Shown here: positions 37,495 through 48,663 of the stretch, one piece after another | Numbering within the stretch: the stretch's first letter is position 1 | How the letters are laid out: each line of letters opens with the position of its first letter | Assembly (NCBI GenBank): GCA_002946415.1 | Contig: NJPS01000048.1 | Location: 1,550,001 to 1,614,000, forward strand | Direction of reading: 5' to 3' | Source of the DNA: Rutstroemia sp. NJR-2017a BVV2 | Lineage: Eukaryota > Ascomycota > Leotiomycetes > Helotiales > Rutstroemiaceae | DNA: 64,000 nt | The notes under the pieces: model-generated | What the model was told of the DNA's origin: nothing | Databases searched by the model: none | The model's input: only the letters and a program-made list of their open reading frames with translations | Translations under genes and position numbers: made by a program

Positions 37495-38330
37495 TCACAA
37501 CCAAGCCCAGCTCCCCGTTACTCTCCCCTCTGCCTCGTCTGCCAGTTTATCAAAAACCGACAAACTCAAGTCCAGATCCTCCGCCTTGCAGCCCACACAT
37601 CTATCCACAACCTCCACATCGACAGTGTTGTTACCACTTCCGTTTTCCTTCGTTCGCGTTATGCGGATTTTCTTGCCACATAGAGGATTGGCGTTCGGGT
37701 TCGAACCAATTGACGCTGCGTCGAAGACGACATGCGACACGGCGCAGATCGAGTCGGAGGATGAGGAAGTAATTCCGCAGGCTCCAAGGGCAGGCGCATA
37801 GTAGGTGAGGTCGCCGGTGAATATACCGCCGTTAGAAGGAAGTGGCAAAGCTTTGGATCTGTTGGAAAGTTAGATTGGGTTTCAATTGTCAGTGGGAAGC
37901 CATTGGCGCATATGCATGTAACACGCTTGAGAATGGCACAGCAAGGAAACAGTAGGAATGACATATGATGCACATACGATGAGGAATGCTTCAGTCCCAG
38001 GCCGAGCCCCAATCCCAAAATCAACGCGAGGAGTAATATAACCGCGCCTCCAACAATCAGCAAGAATACCTTGCGACTTCGTCCAAAACATGTTCGGTTT
38101 TCCGGAACCGCATGTTTGAAGCGTTCAATTATTGTGGGTTTGCTAGTCGCAGCTGTCGCAAGACCATCCTTCGATGAATCCGAAGAAGCTTCTTTCGAGG
38201 TGGGAAGTGTAGATTGCGCTTGCGACTGCGATTGCGGTTTTGTGAATGGATTAAGATTATGTTTACTGAGGAACGCTTGTTTTGGAGCTGGTGTCTCCCA
38301 TTCTGGCAGTTCGTGAGTAGTACCCGCCAT
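37495..38330 (-). CDS. Membrane-anchored RlpA-like double-psi beta-barrel protein
   Basis: Two exons, 38330-37978 and 37858-37495, give 238 residues. Residues 1-86 are Ser/Gln-rich and presumably cytosolic, residues 87-113 form one hydrophobic span ending in a GLGLGLGL run, and residues about 120-238 carry a barwin/expansin-like DPBB domain: GGIFTGDLTYYAPALGACG, then SHVVFDA, NPLCGKKIRI, VEVVDRCVGCKAEDLDLS and the closing SVFDKLADEAEGRVTGSW. Four cysteines and the conserved Asp of VVDRC are present. Type II orientation (domain outside) is inferred from the single span. Such fungal proteins are wall-associated; the secreted relatives usually have a signal peptide instead of this anchor. It shares a 556-bp divergent region with the gene at 38887. 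Confidence 0.87.
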
Positions 38331-38886
38331 TGTCTGTTGCTTGTTTAATTCCACAATTGTATGGACGAAAGAAACATTATTGGATTTCGATGATGTACGT
38401 GAAGGGAAAGATCTTGTGGAGGAGGTGGGATGGTTGAGACAAGTGAGAGTCAAAGATGCGGGAGGTGGAGAATAACTGGAACTTGGCAGCTCGTCCCATC
38501 TTCGTCCCTGGAAATTGGGTGAATAAGCATGGTTTAGCGCTGAACTCAGGGGTTTAGTACGACCCACACCTACTGGGCAGGGTCCAGCAGGGTCCTGGCA
38601 GGCAAAACTTCTGTCTTCAATTACTTCGTATGTTGTGATATCACGGTATACCGATCACTCAGGGACTTTTGAGTGTGCGTCCTTACAAACTGTTCTGAAA
38701 TAGTTTTGCTGCGTCCGGCTAGGCAGGATGTGGGGAACGCGTATTCCTGTTGGCTATGTTTCGAGGAGGTTTTCGTGGCATAAGCAATGGTCTGCAGTGC
38801 CACCTCGGCGCTTTGCACCTTGAAGTCGGAAGATATCTCAGTCTTTCAAAAACAACCTTCCTGCTGTACTATGACTATTACTTAAC
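38331..38886. other. Divergent promoter of DPBB gene and IFI6-like gene
   Basis: No gene seen. Contains one TACTTCGTA nine-mer at 38622-38630. Confidence 0.5.
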
Positions 38887-39481
38887 ATGGCCGACGACTT
38901 ATCAGCATGGGTGAACAGAGCGTTTGGCGAGGCACAGAAAGTCGCTCAGCATGTCATAGACACGGCGCCATCAGCATATGAGAGGGGCAAAGAAGCTGCG
39001 ATAACTTCCGCCGCCAAACTTCGACCGAAGCTCGATGCGGCTATAGAGAAAGCCCCAGCAGTGATTGCAGCGAGCAAAGAAGCTGCCGGCAATCTATACG
39101 ATAATGCGCCTACCATTCTTCGTGATGGTAGGACAACGGGGCTGGATCTTCTTCGACGCTCTAAACCTGCTATGCAATCAACAGTCGAAACCCTCACGAA
39201 GGGCATCAACCAGCATCCTTACATCTCGGCCTGGATAGCAATGTCCGTCGTATTTGGACCACTCTGGCCCCTTCGTATCTTACTGAAGATCTTGGGATTT
39301 GGCAAAGGAGGTGTTGATCGAGGTATGCTGCATTCTTCGGTACTGATCGCTCCCCAAAGGAACGAGCTGACAAAATTGTCCAGGATCAAAAGCAGCGACT
39401 CGCCAATCTCGTGTTGGAAATGTCTCTTCTGGCTCGTGGTTCTCTTTTTTTCAATCACTGGGTAACCGGCATGGGATGTGA
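38887..39481 (+). CDS. Interferon-induced 6-16 (IFI6/ISG12)-like protein
   Basis: Two exons, 38887-39322 and 39384-39481, give 177 residues. The N-terminal 110 residues are an alanine-rich amphipathic helix region (MADDLSAWVNRAFGEAQKVA, EKAPAVIAASKEAAGNLYDNAP), followed by HPYISAWIAMSVVFGPLWPLRILLKILGFGKGGVDRGS (read in pieces) and RVGNVSSGSWFSFFQSLG. The latter parallels the hydrophobic LGFGAxGxxxGSxAA-x-QxxIGNVxxGSxFAxLQS pattern of the Ifi-6-16 family, known in animals and many fungi. Role in fungi is unknown; membrane association is likely. Splicing is needed for the family C-terminus: without it the frame runs into an unrelated 46-residue tail. Confidence 0.72.
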
Positions 39482-40009
39482 TAAGTTTACGTGGAATAAT
39501 CGACCCACTTTGAGAAGCGTCGTGCAGCAAGCAAATTGGGTGGAGCATCTCGTTGGTGTCTAACTTGCGCGCAGATTCACAAAATCGATGATTAAGGTGG
39601 GAGGGATTATTGAGTATCTGAGTCATGCCCTGAACATAGTTGTTAGGTCTTTTTCAATTCAGAAAGTACTTTTTATCGAATTTGCTACAATCATACCGTT
39701 TGAATCATGATGGCCGTCTGGCCATAATTCTTTTCCATGAATGCTACCTCTCCTCCTGCACTTCTCCACATATCGAAGCTATCTGTCCAGAGAAACACTA
39801 TATCAATGGAGACAAACCCTCGGCAGCAACATTGGCGGATTTCAAAGCTTACATGAGCTAAACTGAATTGGAATGCAGGTTTCCAATTGCCCCGCAGTCA
39901 TGCCACGTTCTTGGCATAAGCTACAGTACTTCAAATAGCACGCATGGAAGTACAAGAACCTTTAACAGTCCGTTTCTTTTTTGTGTACTCTAATATTTCC
40001 AGGTCGACC
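39482..40009. other. Intergenic, no gene seen
   Basis: About 0.5 kb between two plus-strand genes. An ATG at 39944 in frame with the hydrolase start could add 22 residues, but those look like leader sequence (ending YSNISRST). Confidence 0.5.
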
Positions 40010-41384
40010 ATGCAAGATTTCGAAACCGAGTACGAGAATGCCCATGCTTCTGGGCTCTTACCAGGCGTTGTGTTACTCGCTTCAAATAAGCAGGGTGTGA
40101 TTGTCGATCCAACGAAGAAGGTCTTTCTAGGAGGCTAACTTTCATCTATAGGTAGTTTCAAGTATTCTAAAGCCTTGGGAGTGAGCTCATTGAATGATGC
40201 GTCTAACAAAAGGCCATTGACTGAAGACACTATTCTTGGGTTGGCCTCTTGCACTAAATTAATGACGGCCATTGCTGCTTTACAATGTGTTGAACGAGGA
40301 CAAGTTGAGCTTGACGCAGATGTTGGTCCTATTCTTCCCGAAGTAGGAAAATATGGTGTCATCACTGGGGTAGACGGGACTACACAGGAGCCCATACTAA
40401 CCGAAAGACAAAACGCCATAACACTTAGGTAAGAAGAATAGAGGTGCCTGTTGCGACGTTTTGACTGAGATAAATCCCATAGGAATCTCCTAACTCATAC
40501 CTCTGGTCATGCCTATGATATTATGCACCCGTCACTGGTGAAGTGGCGTGAGATGCGCAAGGAAGCGCCATGGAGCGGGGAGACAGTCGAAGAGAAAGCA
40601 ACTATTCCTCTTCTCTTTGAGCCAGGAACGGGCTGGATGTATGGCTGTGGTCTAGAGTGGGTGGGTAAACTAATCGAGCGTGTGAATGGCGAAAGTCTAG
40701 AAGATTACATGAAGAAGAACATCTGGGATCCCCTCGGTATCAACGATATATCGTTCTGGCCTCTAGCCAACAAGGACATGAAAGACAGAATGGCTGATTT
40801 GAGCATCATTAGTCCGGATGGGAAGGCAGCTGATTGTCCAGAATTTGACTTGGCATTCGGAAGTAGAGAGTGTCTGGGTGGAGGGGGTGCTTATGGAAGC
40901 GCGGGAGGATACATGACGCTCTTAGAAGCGGTGTTGAGGGAAGATGATAAGCTCTTGCAAAAGGAGTCTTGGGCAGAATTCTGGAAACCCCAATTGGATG
41001 AAAAGTGCAAGGAGGCGTTCAACAAATTGTTCTGGGAGAGGGAGGACCTAAGTCACTTCTTGAGTATTAATGTACCGAAAGAGACGAAGAAGAACTTTTG
41101 CTTTGGAGGTATGATGGTGGAGGATGAGGTAGAGGGGTGGTTGAATCAGGGTACGGTACTTTGGGGTGGAGTGCCCTGCGTTATTTGGGTGAGTAGCGCC
41201 CTCTTTTGCTGAAGATATTGGGGACTAACAAGGGTAGTTCATCGACAGGAAAGCTGAACTATGCGGTCTAGCTGGAAGTCAGATGCTGCCTCCCATGGCC
41301 CCGCCAATCCTGAAACTACACAAAGGGTTTCAACGTGAAGTTTACAAGTTGTTGCAGGCATCACAAGGGGAGCCTCATGACTAG
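40010..41384 (+). CDS. Beta-lactamase/transpeptidase-fold serine hydrolase (EstB/LovD-like)
   Basis: Four exons (40010-40094, 40152-40428, 40483-41188, 41238-41384) give 404 residues. The SxxK nucleophile motif is SCTK (in LGLASCTKLMTAIAALQCVERG), followed by ELDADVGPILPE, NLLTHTSGHAYD, IPLLFEPGTGWMYGCGLEWVGKLIERV with the conserved Tyr, GGGGAYGSAGGYM and the closing GVPCVIWFIDRKAELCGLAGSQMLPP. These are typical of fungal class C beta-lactamase-like esterases and acyltransferases such as LovD. No signal peptide, so cytosolic. Substrate unknown; there is no polyketide synthase nearby to argue for a LovD role. Confidence 0.9.
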
Positions 41385-42211
41385 GGGCCGAATTGGTAAT
41401 AGGCGTGTTGGATATGACTAGTACCCAGCGTGTTAGCAATCCATTGTGAGAATAATATCGCGTTTCACACTTATCAGTCACTTGCTATATGGGACGTGTC
41501 GCCGGCCGGAATGTTCCTCTCAGGTGTCTGTGAAGTTCCAAGTCTTGAACAAGCATGAGAATAAATAAGCTTGAGGTTATAAATCACAGGTGAATAGCAT
41601 CATCCTGCCTTGCTTATAATTCTTTGATGTACGTACAGTACTAGGTAGATAAGCCGATTTGCATTATATCATGAGCGCCGAGACGGGGATAATCTAAGAT
41701 AGCATCACGTAAGACCGTGGTAGCCGCAATAGACTTTGCAAGGACACCCAAGGTAGATATACATGATGGATACGTTGAATGGCAGTGGAAAGAGCTACGG
41801 CGGATGACGAAGACCATCGTACGTTATTCTGCCCTTTAGACTGTGTTCAGTGGCCGTTGCTCTAGGGACAGAAAAGCTTGAGTATTTTCACATGAACTAC
41901 TGTACTTCTCTATACGAATCCCAGGTGGACGGCGAGGCAGTTAGTGCTGTTGAGTTGCGAACTCTTCACGAGTGAAATGTGTGGCCTCTAATGACCTTCA
42001 CGGATGACTCTTCTCTGCGGTACCTAGAAGTCAAATGCTTCGCCGAAGCGAACGCCGAATCAGGTGAGTCTGGTCGGCGTTCGGTGGAGGAATCTCTCAA
42101 GAGGCCCCGAAGAGTTTTACTCTTCAGCATACATATATATCCCCTTAGATCAGGAGTATATCAGTGGCTCGTAGCTATCTACGAATCTTCAAAATCTTCC
42201 CCTTGAACAAA
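41385..42211. other. Intergenic, no gene seen
   Basis: 0.8 kb upstream of the NmrA-like gene; short frames only. A TATA-like ACATATATATCC lies at about 42130. Confidence 0.5.
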
Positions 42212-43212
42212 ATGGCAAAATCTATTCTCGTTACAGGCGCAACTGGAGCCCAAGGCTTTCCTCTAGCTCTCGCTTTGCTAGATCAGGGTGTATCAGTTCA
42301 TTGCCTTACTCGAAACCCCAGCTCATCTAATGCGCTCAAACTCTCCTCTCATGGAGCGAAACTCTTCACAGGCTCCTACAACGATGTAGCATCCATCACC
42401 TCTTCCATGAAAGGAGTGTCTTCGGTCTTCCTCAACACATGGCCCGACTTCAGCGCCCTTGATGGCGAAATTCAGTACGCTCGGAACTTTGTGACGGCCG
42501 CTAAAGCTGTCAGTACTATCGACACATTCGTTGTATCGACCTGCCTATCGCGCTTCTGAGAAAGCCGAGTTTGCGAATGCGAAAACGAACGGCTATCCTT
42601 TACTTGCACTATACTACAGCAACAAAGCAGGAGTCGAGAAAGTGATCAAGGAGGCCGGCTTCAAAAACGTGATTGTGTTGAGGCCCAGGGTGGTTGAATT
42701 ACAACCATGTTGGCTTTCCATGTCCGATACATTTCCCACGACTAGAGGAGGAACACATCCTTGACACTTCTTATGGAAAGTATCACAAGATAGGACACTT
42801 TGATCCGAATGATGTTTCGAAAATTGCGATGAGAGCTTTACTAGAACCAGAGAAATACGCAGGGAGGATCATCGAACTTGTGGGCGAAATGTTAACTTTC
42901 GAGGACGTTGCACGCATCATCGAGAAGGTTTCGGGAGTTCAAATCAAAGTGGTGCATAGAAGTTTGGAGCAGACACAGGAAATAGTCGACAAGGGTACGA
43001 TGCCAGTTATACAAGCTCAACTGTTCGAAGCCGGTCTGGTGGGCATCGTGGGAGATGAATGGCACCACGATGGGAGAGAGATAGCTGCAGAACTTGGGGA
43101 TGGTCTGGGTAGATTGGAAGCATTTCTAGCCAGAGAGCGTCAGAAGTTGCTGCACATGTTGGGTGCTGATGAGAAGTGGATTGAGCACTCTGTAGATTTG
43201 ATAAGGGGCTGA
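42212..43212 (+). pseudogene. NmrA-like NAD(P)-binding protein with two frameshifts
   Basis: Starts MAKSILVTGATGAQGFPLALALLD, a GxxGxxG Rossmann motif at residues 8-14, and continues with CLTRNPSS, SVFLNTWPDF and AAKAVSTIDTFVVST. Homology then continues in a different frame (YRASEKAEFANAK, YYSNKAGVEKVIKEAGFKNVIVLRP) from about 42538, and moves again near 42690 to WLNYNHVGFPCPIHFPRLEEEH, HKIGHFDPNDVSKIAMRALLEPEKY, ending at 43212. No splice sites explain either shift: the homology is continuous across both junctions. An intact protein of about 330 residues would be expected. Either a recent pseudogene or two sequencing errors; the second lies at a CCCAGGG run. Relatives are NmrA/HSCARG redox-sensing or isoflavone-reductase-like proteins. 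Confidence 0.8.
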
Positions 43213-43615
43213 ACGACGCATATAATCTATGATTGCAAGGGACGAGAGGATTTACCACTCCAAACTCTACTAATCTTTTCATGGGCCCGAACTCATTTTA
43301 TCCGTCTGCTTTGGCTTCCTCTCCTGCATTGCCCGTCTGAGGATCGTGTTCATTTTTACACCAAATTCTCACTCGTGATGCTTCTTTGTTCACTTCTATC
43401 TTTTCAGACATAAGCTTTCATGGATCAAATGTTTGAACGGGAGGTTCAAAGAGCGCAGAATTTATGCGATTCGTTGAACAAAGAACTTGCTCTGCTTTTG
43501 TGCACAGTGCTGAAATTAATGTTTCTTCTCCGAGATGCTACTGTCTCTCTACAATCCAATCTGAGCGAGACTATTCAAGTAAACGTACAAGAACCTCCCA
43601 CACAGAGTATTTATC
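43213..43615. other. Spacer upstream of kinase-like gene
   Basis: A frame starting with ATG at 43420 (MDQMFEREVQRAQNLCDSLN) might be a 5' exon of the kinase-like gene, but I could not place a splice joining it, so it is left unassigned. Confidence 0.4.
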
Positions 43616-45291
43616 ATGTACGAAGAAGAAGCGGCACCGATAGTAAATCACCATTTGGGCGACCCAGCTGTACTTGCAATCCAAACTATCCGTAAGTCCA
43701 AAAATTCGTCGAAAAAGCACATATCAGCTTTGCACCATTTTCCCACCAAGTCAGGGCCAACATGCCACTTCTCCAAGTTTGAAAACACTTACTAATTGTC
43801 CTATGCAACGCAGGCGCTTTAAAACATGTCACATTTCGCAGAAACCCATGGCGTCCAGACCCCCAACTCAGTTCTGTGAACCTCGAAATCGACGCCGCTA
43901 TTGCCGCAGGAGGTTCGGGGATGGTTTTTCGCGCCCGGAACAAAGACACAAACCTCCAATATGCATTCAAAATATCCCTTCGAAGACACGACGCGCAGGT
44001 AGACTCGCACCACTTAGATGGCGATCCAAGTCCTGCTCTCACGCGCAGTAGCCGTGCGAGTATCGTGAACTCAGAGCAGATGTATCCCCTCAGCTTGGGG
44101 CTGAAGAGGGAAAGGGAAGCGAGGACTTATCTGAGATACATCAAGACGGGACACAGGCATATCTGCAACTTTGAGTCGTGGTGTGAATTTGATATTATGG
44201 AGAGTAGGAGGTTTCTCCATGTTTTTGAGCTGTGTGATGCAGGGACTCTTTTCGATATTATTGCAGAATATATGAAGAGGGAAACTTTTCCTCCTGAGAC
44301 ATTTATTGTAAGTAACTCTGTCAGAATTCCCGGCCGCGTTTCTTTCGCTACACCGTCTGCATTCCATTGGAACGTTACTTTCTTTTGGGCATGAAATTGT
44401 CGTCTTACTATGCTATAAGCATTGGTATCTATATGCTCCTTGCTGATATCTGTCATCTAGTGGAGAGTCTTCGAACAGCTGTTTGACGCCCTTGCCTTTC
44501 TCCACGGCGAGCATCCTCTTTACAAAGACAAGCCCGAATTCCAGCCACCAAGAAGCACCGTAGTCCTCGACATCAAGGAAGACAACATATTTTTCAAATG
44601 GCCACAAGAAAAGACGGAACACTACTATCCCGATCTCAAGCTTGGAGATTTCGGCTCCTGCGTCCACCTTCCAGTCGGGGGAGGACGTGAGTCGCATCTC
44701 TATAACGTCGTCAGCGAACCGCCCGAATATATGATCAGCGCCAAGTACGACGTCTGGTGCGCAGGAAGTATGATATTCTACATGGCCAAGTTGGGATTCC
44801 GCCCCAATATAAACCCTCCACCCAATTGGTCCGACACAAGCAGGAACAGAGAGCTATTGAGAGAAGACCCCAGACGGGTCGAGCAAAGCATAGATGATCA
44901 TTTAAGTGGATGGTTGGAAGAAGATATCAAATTTGCGTTGAATATGGATATAGATGATAGACCAACTGCGTGGGAGGTGGTTCAAAAAATCCGGTCTGGA
45001 AGTCATATCAGACGTACGTTACAATATCGTCCGTTGCCAGACTGGGTCAACTTGGACTACTTCATGGGTAATAAGTATAGGTTCAGCCCAAAAATAGCAG
45101 CTTCGATCGAAATTGAGGGAGAGAGCGGAGACCAGCGTCGGGCAGAATTGCCAAAACCACAAAAGAAGATGACAGAACAGCCTGGTAGAGGCAACAGGGA
45201 TGAATGGCGAGAAGCAGACATCGTACAGCTTTTCAAAGGGCGACGTCTCTTGCGAAGGACTCGAAAGTTTCGTGCCTATCGACGTTTCTAG
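43616..45291 (+). CDS. Protein-kinase-like protein with atypical catalytic loop
   Basis: Three exons (43616-43691, 43814-44307, 44461-45291) give 466 residues. Kinase landmarks: glycine loop AAGGSGMVFRA (about residue 52), the Lys of YAFKISL, a Glu-rich alphaC helix (LKREREARTYLRYI), hinge LHVFELCDAGTLFDII, DFG motif in LKLGDFGSCVHL, and SEPPEYM in place of APE followed by KYDVWCAGSMIFYM. The catalytic loop reads VVLDIKEDNIFF: Asp, Lys and Asn are kept but His-Arg of HRD is replaced by Val-Leu, and about 13 extra residues (KDKPEFQPPRST) sit between alphaE and this loop. It could be active with a Mn/Mg site intact. The true start may lie upstream. A 108-residue basic tail follows the domain. 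Confidence 0.78.
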
Positions 45292-45553
45292 TGCGACTGG
45301 CAATACATAGATAGTGATCGCTACTATATCTGAATTATTCGTTGCTTTGAATTTGAGAATGCGCACTATCGATGGTGAACAACAGCTTAGAAAGCTGCCT
45401 CTACATTTTGGACGAACCATGAAACTTCTTGAGTAATTTCGTATGTACAAAATTCTGAGTGAGCGAAGAACAAGTAGAACAAATGGATATCATTAAAAGA
45501 CAAAAAGAAACAGGCCAATTCATATAACTCATATTCCCACGAATCCAGCCAGA

Positions 45554-46432
45554 CTAGCTTTGTGTAAACCACTTAGAATACCAAGCAAGCGCTTGCTTTT
45601 TCGCAATTTCTGCGCTCTTAGTTTGGCCCTCATCTGCCGGATCAGCTCTCACAGCGAACCCATGTTTCGCACCCTCCAGAATGACAAGCTCAGTGGCTTC
45701 TTTCTCCTCCAAAAGTGCCTTGATTTGCTTTACCTCCTCAATCCCAACCGCCTTGTCAACATCCCCAATGCAAACACTTAGCGGCTTCTTAACCTTTGCC
45801 CAATCATCCGGAAACTTCACGTTCGAAGGATGTGCCGTAAAACCAGCATCTACCAAGTCGTCTTCTTGGCATAGCAACGTGGTATATTTACCGCCCCAGC
45901 AAAGACCAGCTGATCCAAGAGGTAGACCTGCAGTTTCAGGCGCATTGCGAATGGCAGAGTGGTAGTTAAAGACTAGAGGCTTGATAGTGGCTTCACTGAG
46001 TGATTTGGAGAGAAAGAAGTGGTATATGCCGATCAATACACGAACTAAGTAGTAGGGTTTGTATAGAATAGTTTCCCAGAGACTTGCGGGTTCGAAAAGA
46101 CCATCCATGGCATGCATTGTTGAAGCGGATGCAGCCTGACCTATGTATCTGTTAGCAGAGTTTTTTATCGAAGGTGGACGATCCATACCGTTCATGAACT
46201 CAGGAAGGTAGACAAGGAACCTGCCCTCCCTGGCATAAGTGTCTGCCAAGAGACGAGGATTTGCTAATTCCCATCCGAAGATGTCTGGAATGAGTACAAT
46301 GACTCCTATGGGGTCTCCCTCGGGTCTTGCAGTATAGGTAGGAAGCCCATGAATATTTGACACTGTCCCCTTGGGAATTCCTGCCTGGACGGTCCCCCGG
46401 AGACAGTCTGAGCAAGTAATACCTTCTGGCAT
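45554..46432 (-). CDS. Dienelactone hydrolase family protein
   Basis: Alpha/beta-hydrolase of the DLH family, cytosolic. Two exons, 46432-46189 and 46140-45554, give 276 residues; the 48-nt intron has no in-frame stop. The start MPEGITCSDCLRGTV is common in fungal members (an ATG 18 nt upstream is less likely). Motifs: GVIVLIPDIFGWELANPRLLAD, the nucleophile elbow GLCWGGKYTTLL with Cys as nucleophile, HPSNVKFPDDW, the acid in IGDVDKAV and the catalytic His in ILEGAKHGFAVR. These give the expected Cys-Asp-His triad. Fungal relatives hydrolyse dienelactones from chlorocatechol degradation or related esters; the substrate is not predictable here. Confidence 0.92.
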   Translation of the reverse strand: MPEGITCSDCLRGTVQAGIPKGTVSNIHGLPTYTARPEGDPIGVIVLIPDIFGWELANPRLLADTYAREGRFLVYLPEFMNGMDRPPSIKNSANRYIGQAASASTMHAMDGLFEPASLWETILYKPYYLVRVLIGIYHFFLSKSLSEATIKPLVFNYHSAIRNAPETAGLPLGSAGLCWGGKYTTLLCQEDDLVDAGFTAHPSNVKFPDDWAKVKKPLSVCIGDVDKAVGIEEVKQIKALLEEKEATELVILEGAKHGFAVRADPADEGQTKSAEIAKKQALAWYSKWFTQS

Positions 46433-47601
46433 GATGGGCAAGAAGTTCAAAACAACCGAGTCCTACTTGAAAAAATAATAAATTCTCAACGGGATGCGTT
46501 GCACGTGCGTTGAGGGGTAGGAAAGCTCAGATGAGATGCTACGAAAAAGGGCTTTTTGACGATGTACGACCCCATTTATACACATAAGCTAGTGAACGTT
46601 AAAAGGGGAGTGGGGTGTAAGGGATACATCCGCGCGGCTCTGCCTCTTCGGTGGTTCTCTGGGATGAATATTGTCCCGGTACCGGCCAATCGGCATGGAT
46701 TTAGACGCGTGCATGGAACGCCACATAGGTCATGGGCTTGCAGGCGGAGAAAAAATCAAGCCGATTTGGGGCACAGAAACAGTAACGGGTATGAACTGAT
46801 ACCTAGTGACTTGACCCACTTGGTATTCAAGATAATTGTAAACATTGCTATCTATTGAGCAAGCCTGGCCTTAATTTGTAGAGATTAAGAGTCAAGGATG
46901 CTGTAGTAGAACCTGGAACTGCTACTACATTTCATAAATTGGCTTCCCTATCTACTTAACAGACGAGCTTCGGATAAGATCTCGCTCTGAGATCAACTGG
47001 CTATCTGTTCGCACAGGAGCCGAAGCAACTTACGAAGAGATAGGCAATATGAAGTTAGTGGCTCGCATAACTATCAACCTTCTTCGAATCAACATCAGAG
47101 TCAGCACTAAGTGTCCTTTATCCAGGGGTCGATCAAGGCTCTACCGCCGTATCGTCGGGGCCAACACCAGCCTGCAGCTTCAACCACACTTGTGATCTGA
47201 TAGTCTTGGATAAGTAACTAGTATAAACAACTCTAAACTAGACAGCTCGCAAAATGCCAGCGACAACGCCGCACGTAATCACAAAACACCAAGGAAATAG
47301 CAACATCACACAAACTAATGGCCCGAATCTTGTGATGAATTGACTACATTCAACTGATATTTGATTGATAGAGCACAACAAAAAAACAATGACGCCGGAA
47401 AATAACATCGACAGCAAACCTAACGTCTGTACCCGACAAAATGAAAGTAGAGATCCCTCGAGTCTCCTCGGCCACGTAACTTAACGACGGTGATGCCAAA
47501 CTAGGCAGGGCAACTTGCTTGACCGAGATGCCTAGGGTTGTTTGCCAGCGCAAGCATTATTGTCGTCGTATGTGTGGACAAGGTTTATCCGGTGGTCAAC
47601 C
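46433..47601. other. Intergenic, no gene seen
   Basis: 1.17 kb between two minus-strand genes; small frames without family resemblance. Confidence 0.5.
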
Positions 47602-48663
47602 CTATGAACTAGTACCCTGATGCTTCGACGAGCTTTGCTTGCTTGATCCGCCTGGATTTTTAACTACCGAAGCAATCTTCGGGATGCTCTTCTTGATTTT
47701 CAGAACTTTGTTTGCAAGGTCCACAGATCTCTTTGGTTTCACAGCCTTTGCTTGATCATCTCTCCTCAATCTTGCATTGTCCTCGACACGCGCATTTTCC
47801 TTTGCTATGTCTCTATCTTTTCTTTCGTTTTCTTTCTTTTTCTCTCGCTTTTCTCTCGCTCTCCTTTTTTCCTCCTCTTCTTCACTTCCACGGACAGCCG
47901 CTCGCTCCTCCTCTGTCTCCCTGTCATATGCATATTTCTTTGCCCACACTTGGTTCGCCTCATGGACAAATTTCTCGAGATCTGCCTTGGTTTTCGCTTG
48001 CTCGGCATTATGATCTTTCGCCTCAAGATATTTCTTCATCTCATGTTTGTCGTGGTTCTTGACCTTCTGCTGTTGTTCTCTGATTTGTTCTGGAGTTTTT
48101 GGAATACCGAAGGTTTCAACATCAACTGAAAGATAGATTAACTTAAATGTAGTTCAACGAGTAGAGATAATTCCTCTTACATTGTGGGCCGTCGGGCGGA
48201 GTATGTGGCCGCCTTCCAGAGGTTTCATGAGCTCTTGGACGTGGAGCTCTCTTTTGGGGATCCGTATCATTTTTGGATGACGATCGATCCCTACTGACTG
48301 TAAAGGTAGGTTAAGTTAGATATAGTGCAACGAGTAGTGATACTTTGTCTTACATCGTGCGGTAGGGGGTGGAGTTGTTAGCCGCTTTCCAGAAATTTTA
48401 TGAGCTTTGGGATGTGAAGCTTTCTTTTCGGGGTCCGTATTTCTTCTGGGGGATGGTGATCGATTCTTAGTTCGAGCCTCTCTACCGGGCTTAGCGGGAG
48501 TGGCGGGCAAACTGTCAACTGTAGTGTCCGAGAAGTAACTTTTTTCTTCTTCCTGAACAGTGAACTTTCTAAAGTCTCCGCTAATTTCTTGGATGGAGAC
48601 ATCAGAATAATTCGAGGCAGTCGAATGGCGTGAGCTCGCCTTTGCTTTTGGTGGTTCTGGCAT
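47602..48663 (-). CDS. Lys/Glu-rich coiled-coil protein with duplicated exon
   Basis: Three exons, 48663-48354, 48297-48181 and 48125-47602, join in consistent phase 1 to 316 residues. N-terminal part is Ser/Pro/Lys-rich and disordered. The end of exon 1 (RSPSPRRNTDPEKKASHPKA, HKISGKRLTTPP) and exon 2 (RSSSKNDTDPQKRAPRPRA, HETSGRRPHTPP) are repeats of each other, and the introns that follow them are also near-identical (both start GTAAGA and contain CTACTCGTTG). The C-terminal exon encodes TPEQIREQQQKVKNHDKHEM and a long charged helix rich in EEEEKRRAREKREKKKE. I do not recognise the family. No signal, TM or enzymatic motif is visible. Confidence 0.72.
48126..48475 (-). repeat. Tandem duplication of exon plus intron (about 172 bp unit)
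   Basis: Unit A covers 48126-48297 (intron 48180-48126 and exon 48297-48181), unit B 48298-48475 (intron 48353-48298 and the 3' part of exon 1). Identical phrases include ATCGATC near the start, AAGCTCATRAAA, TTCTGGAA and RCGGC in the exons, and CTACTCGTTGNACTAYAT in the introns. Splice phase is preserved so both copies remain in frame. Confidence 0.85.

Noticed and set aside
43420..43695. Frame beginning MDQMFEREVQRAQ as an N-terminal exon of the kinase-like protein
   Set aside because: It is in a different frame and no intron of reasonable size links it; left as a possibility in the spacer note.
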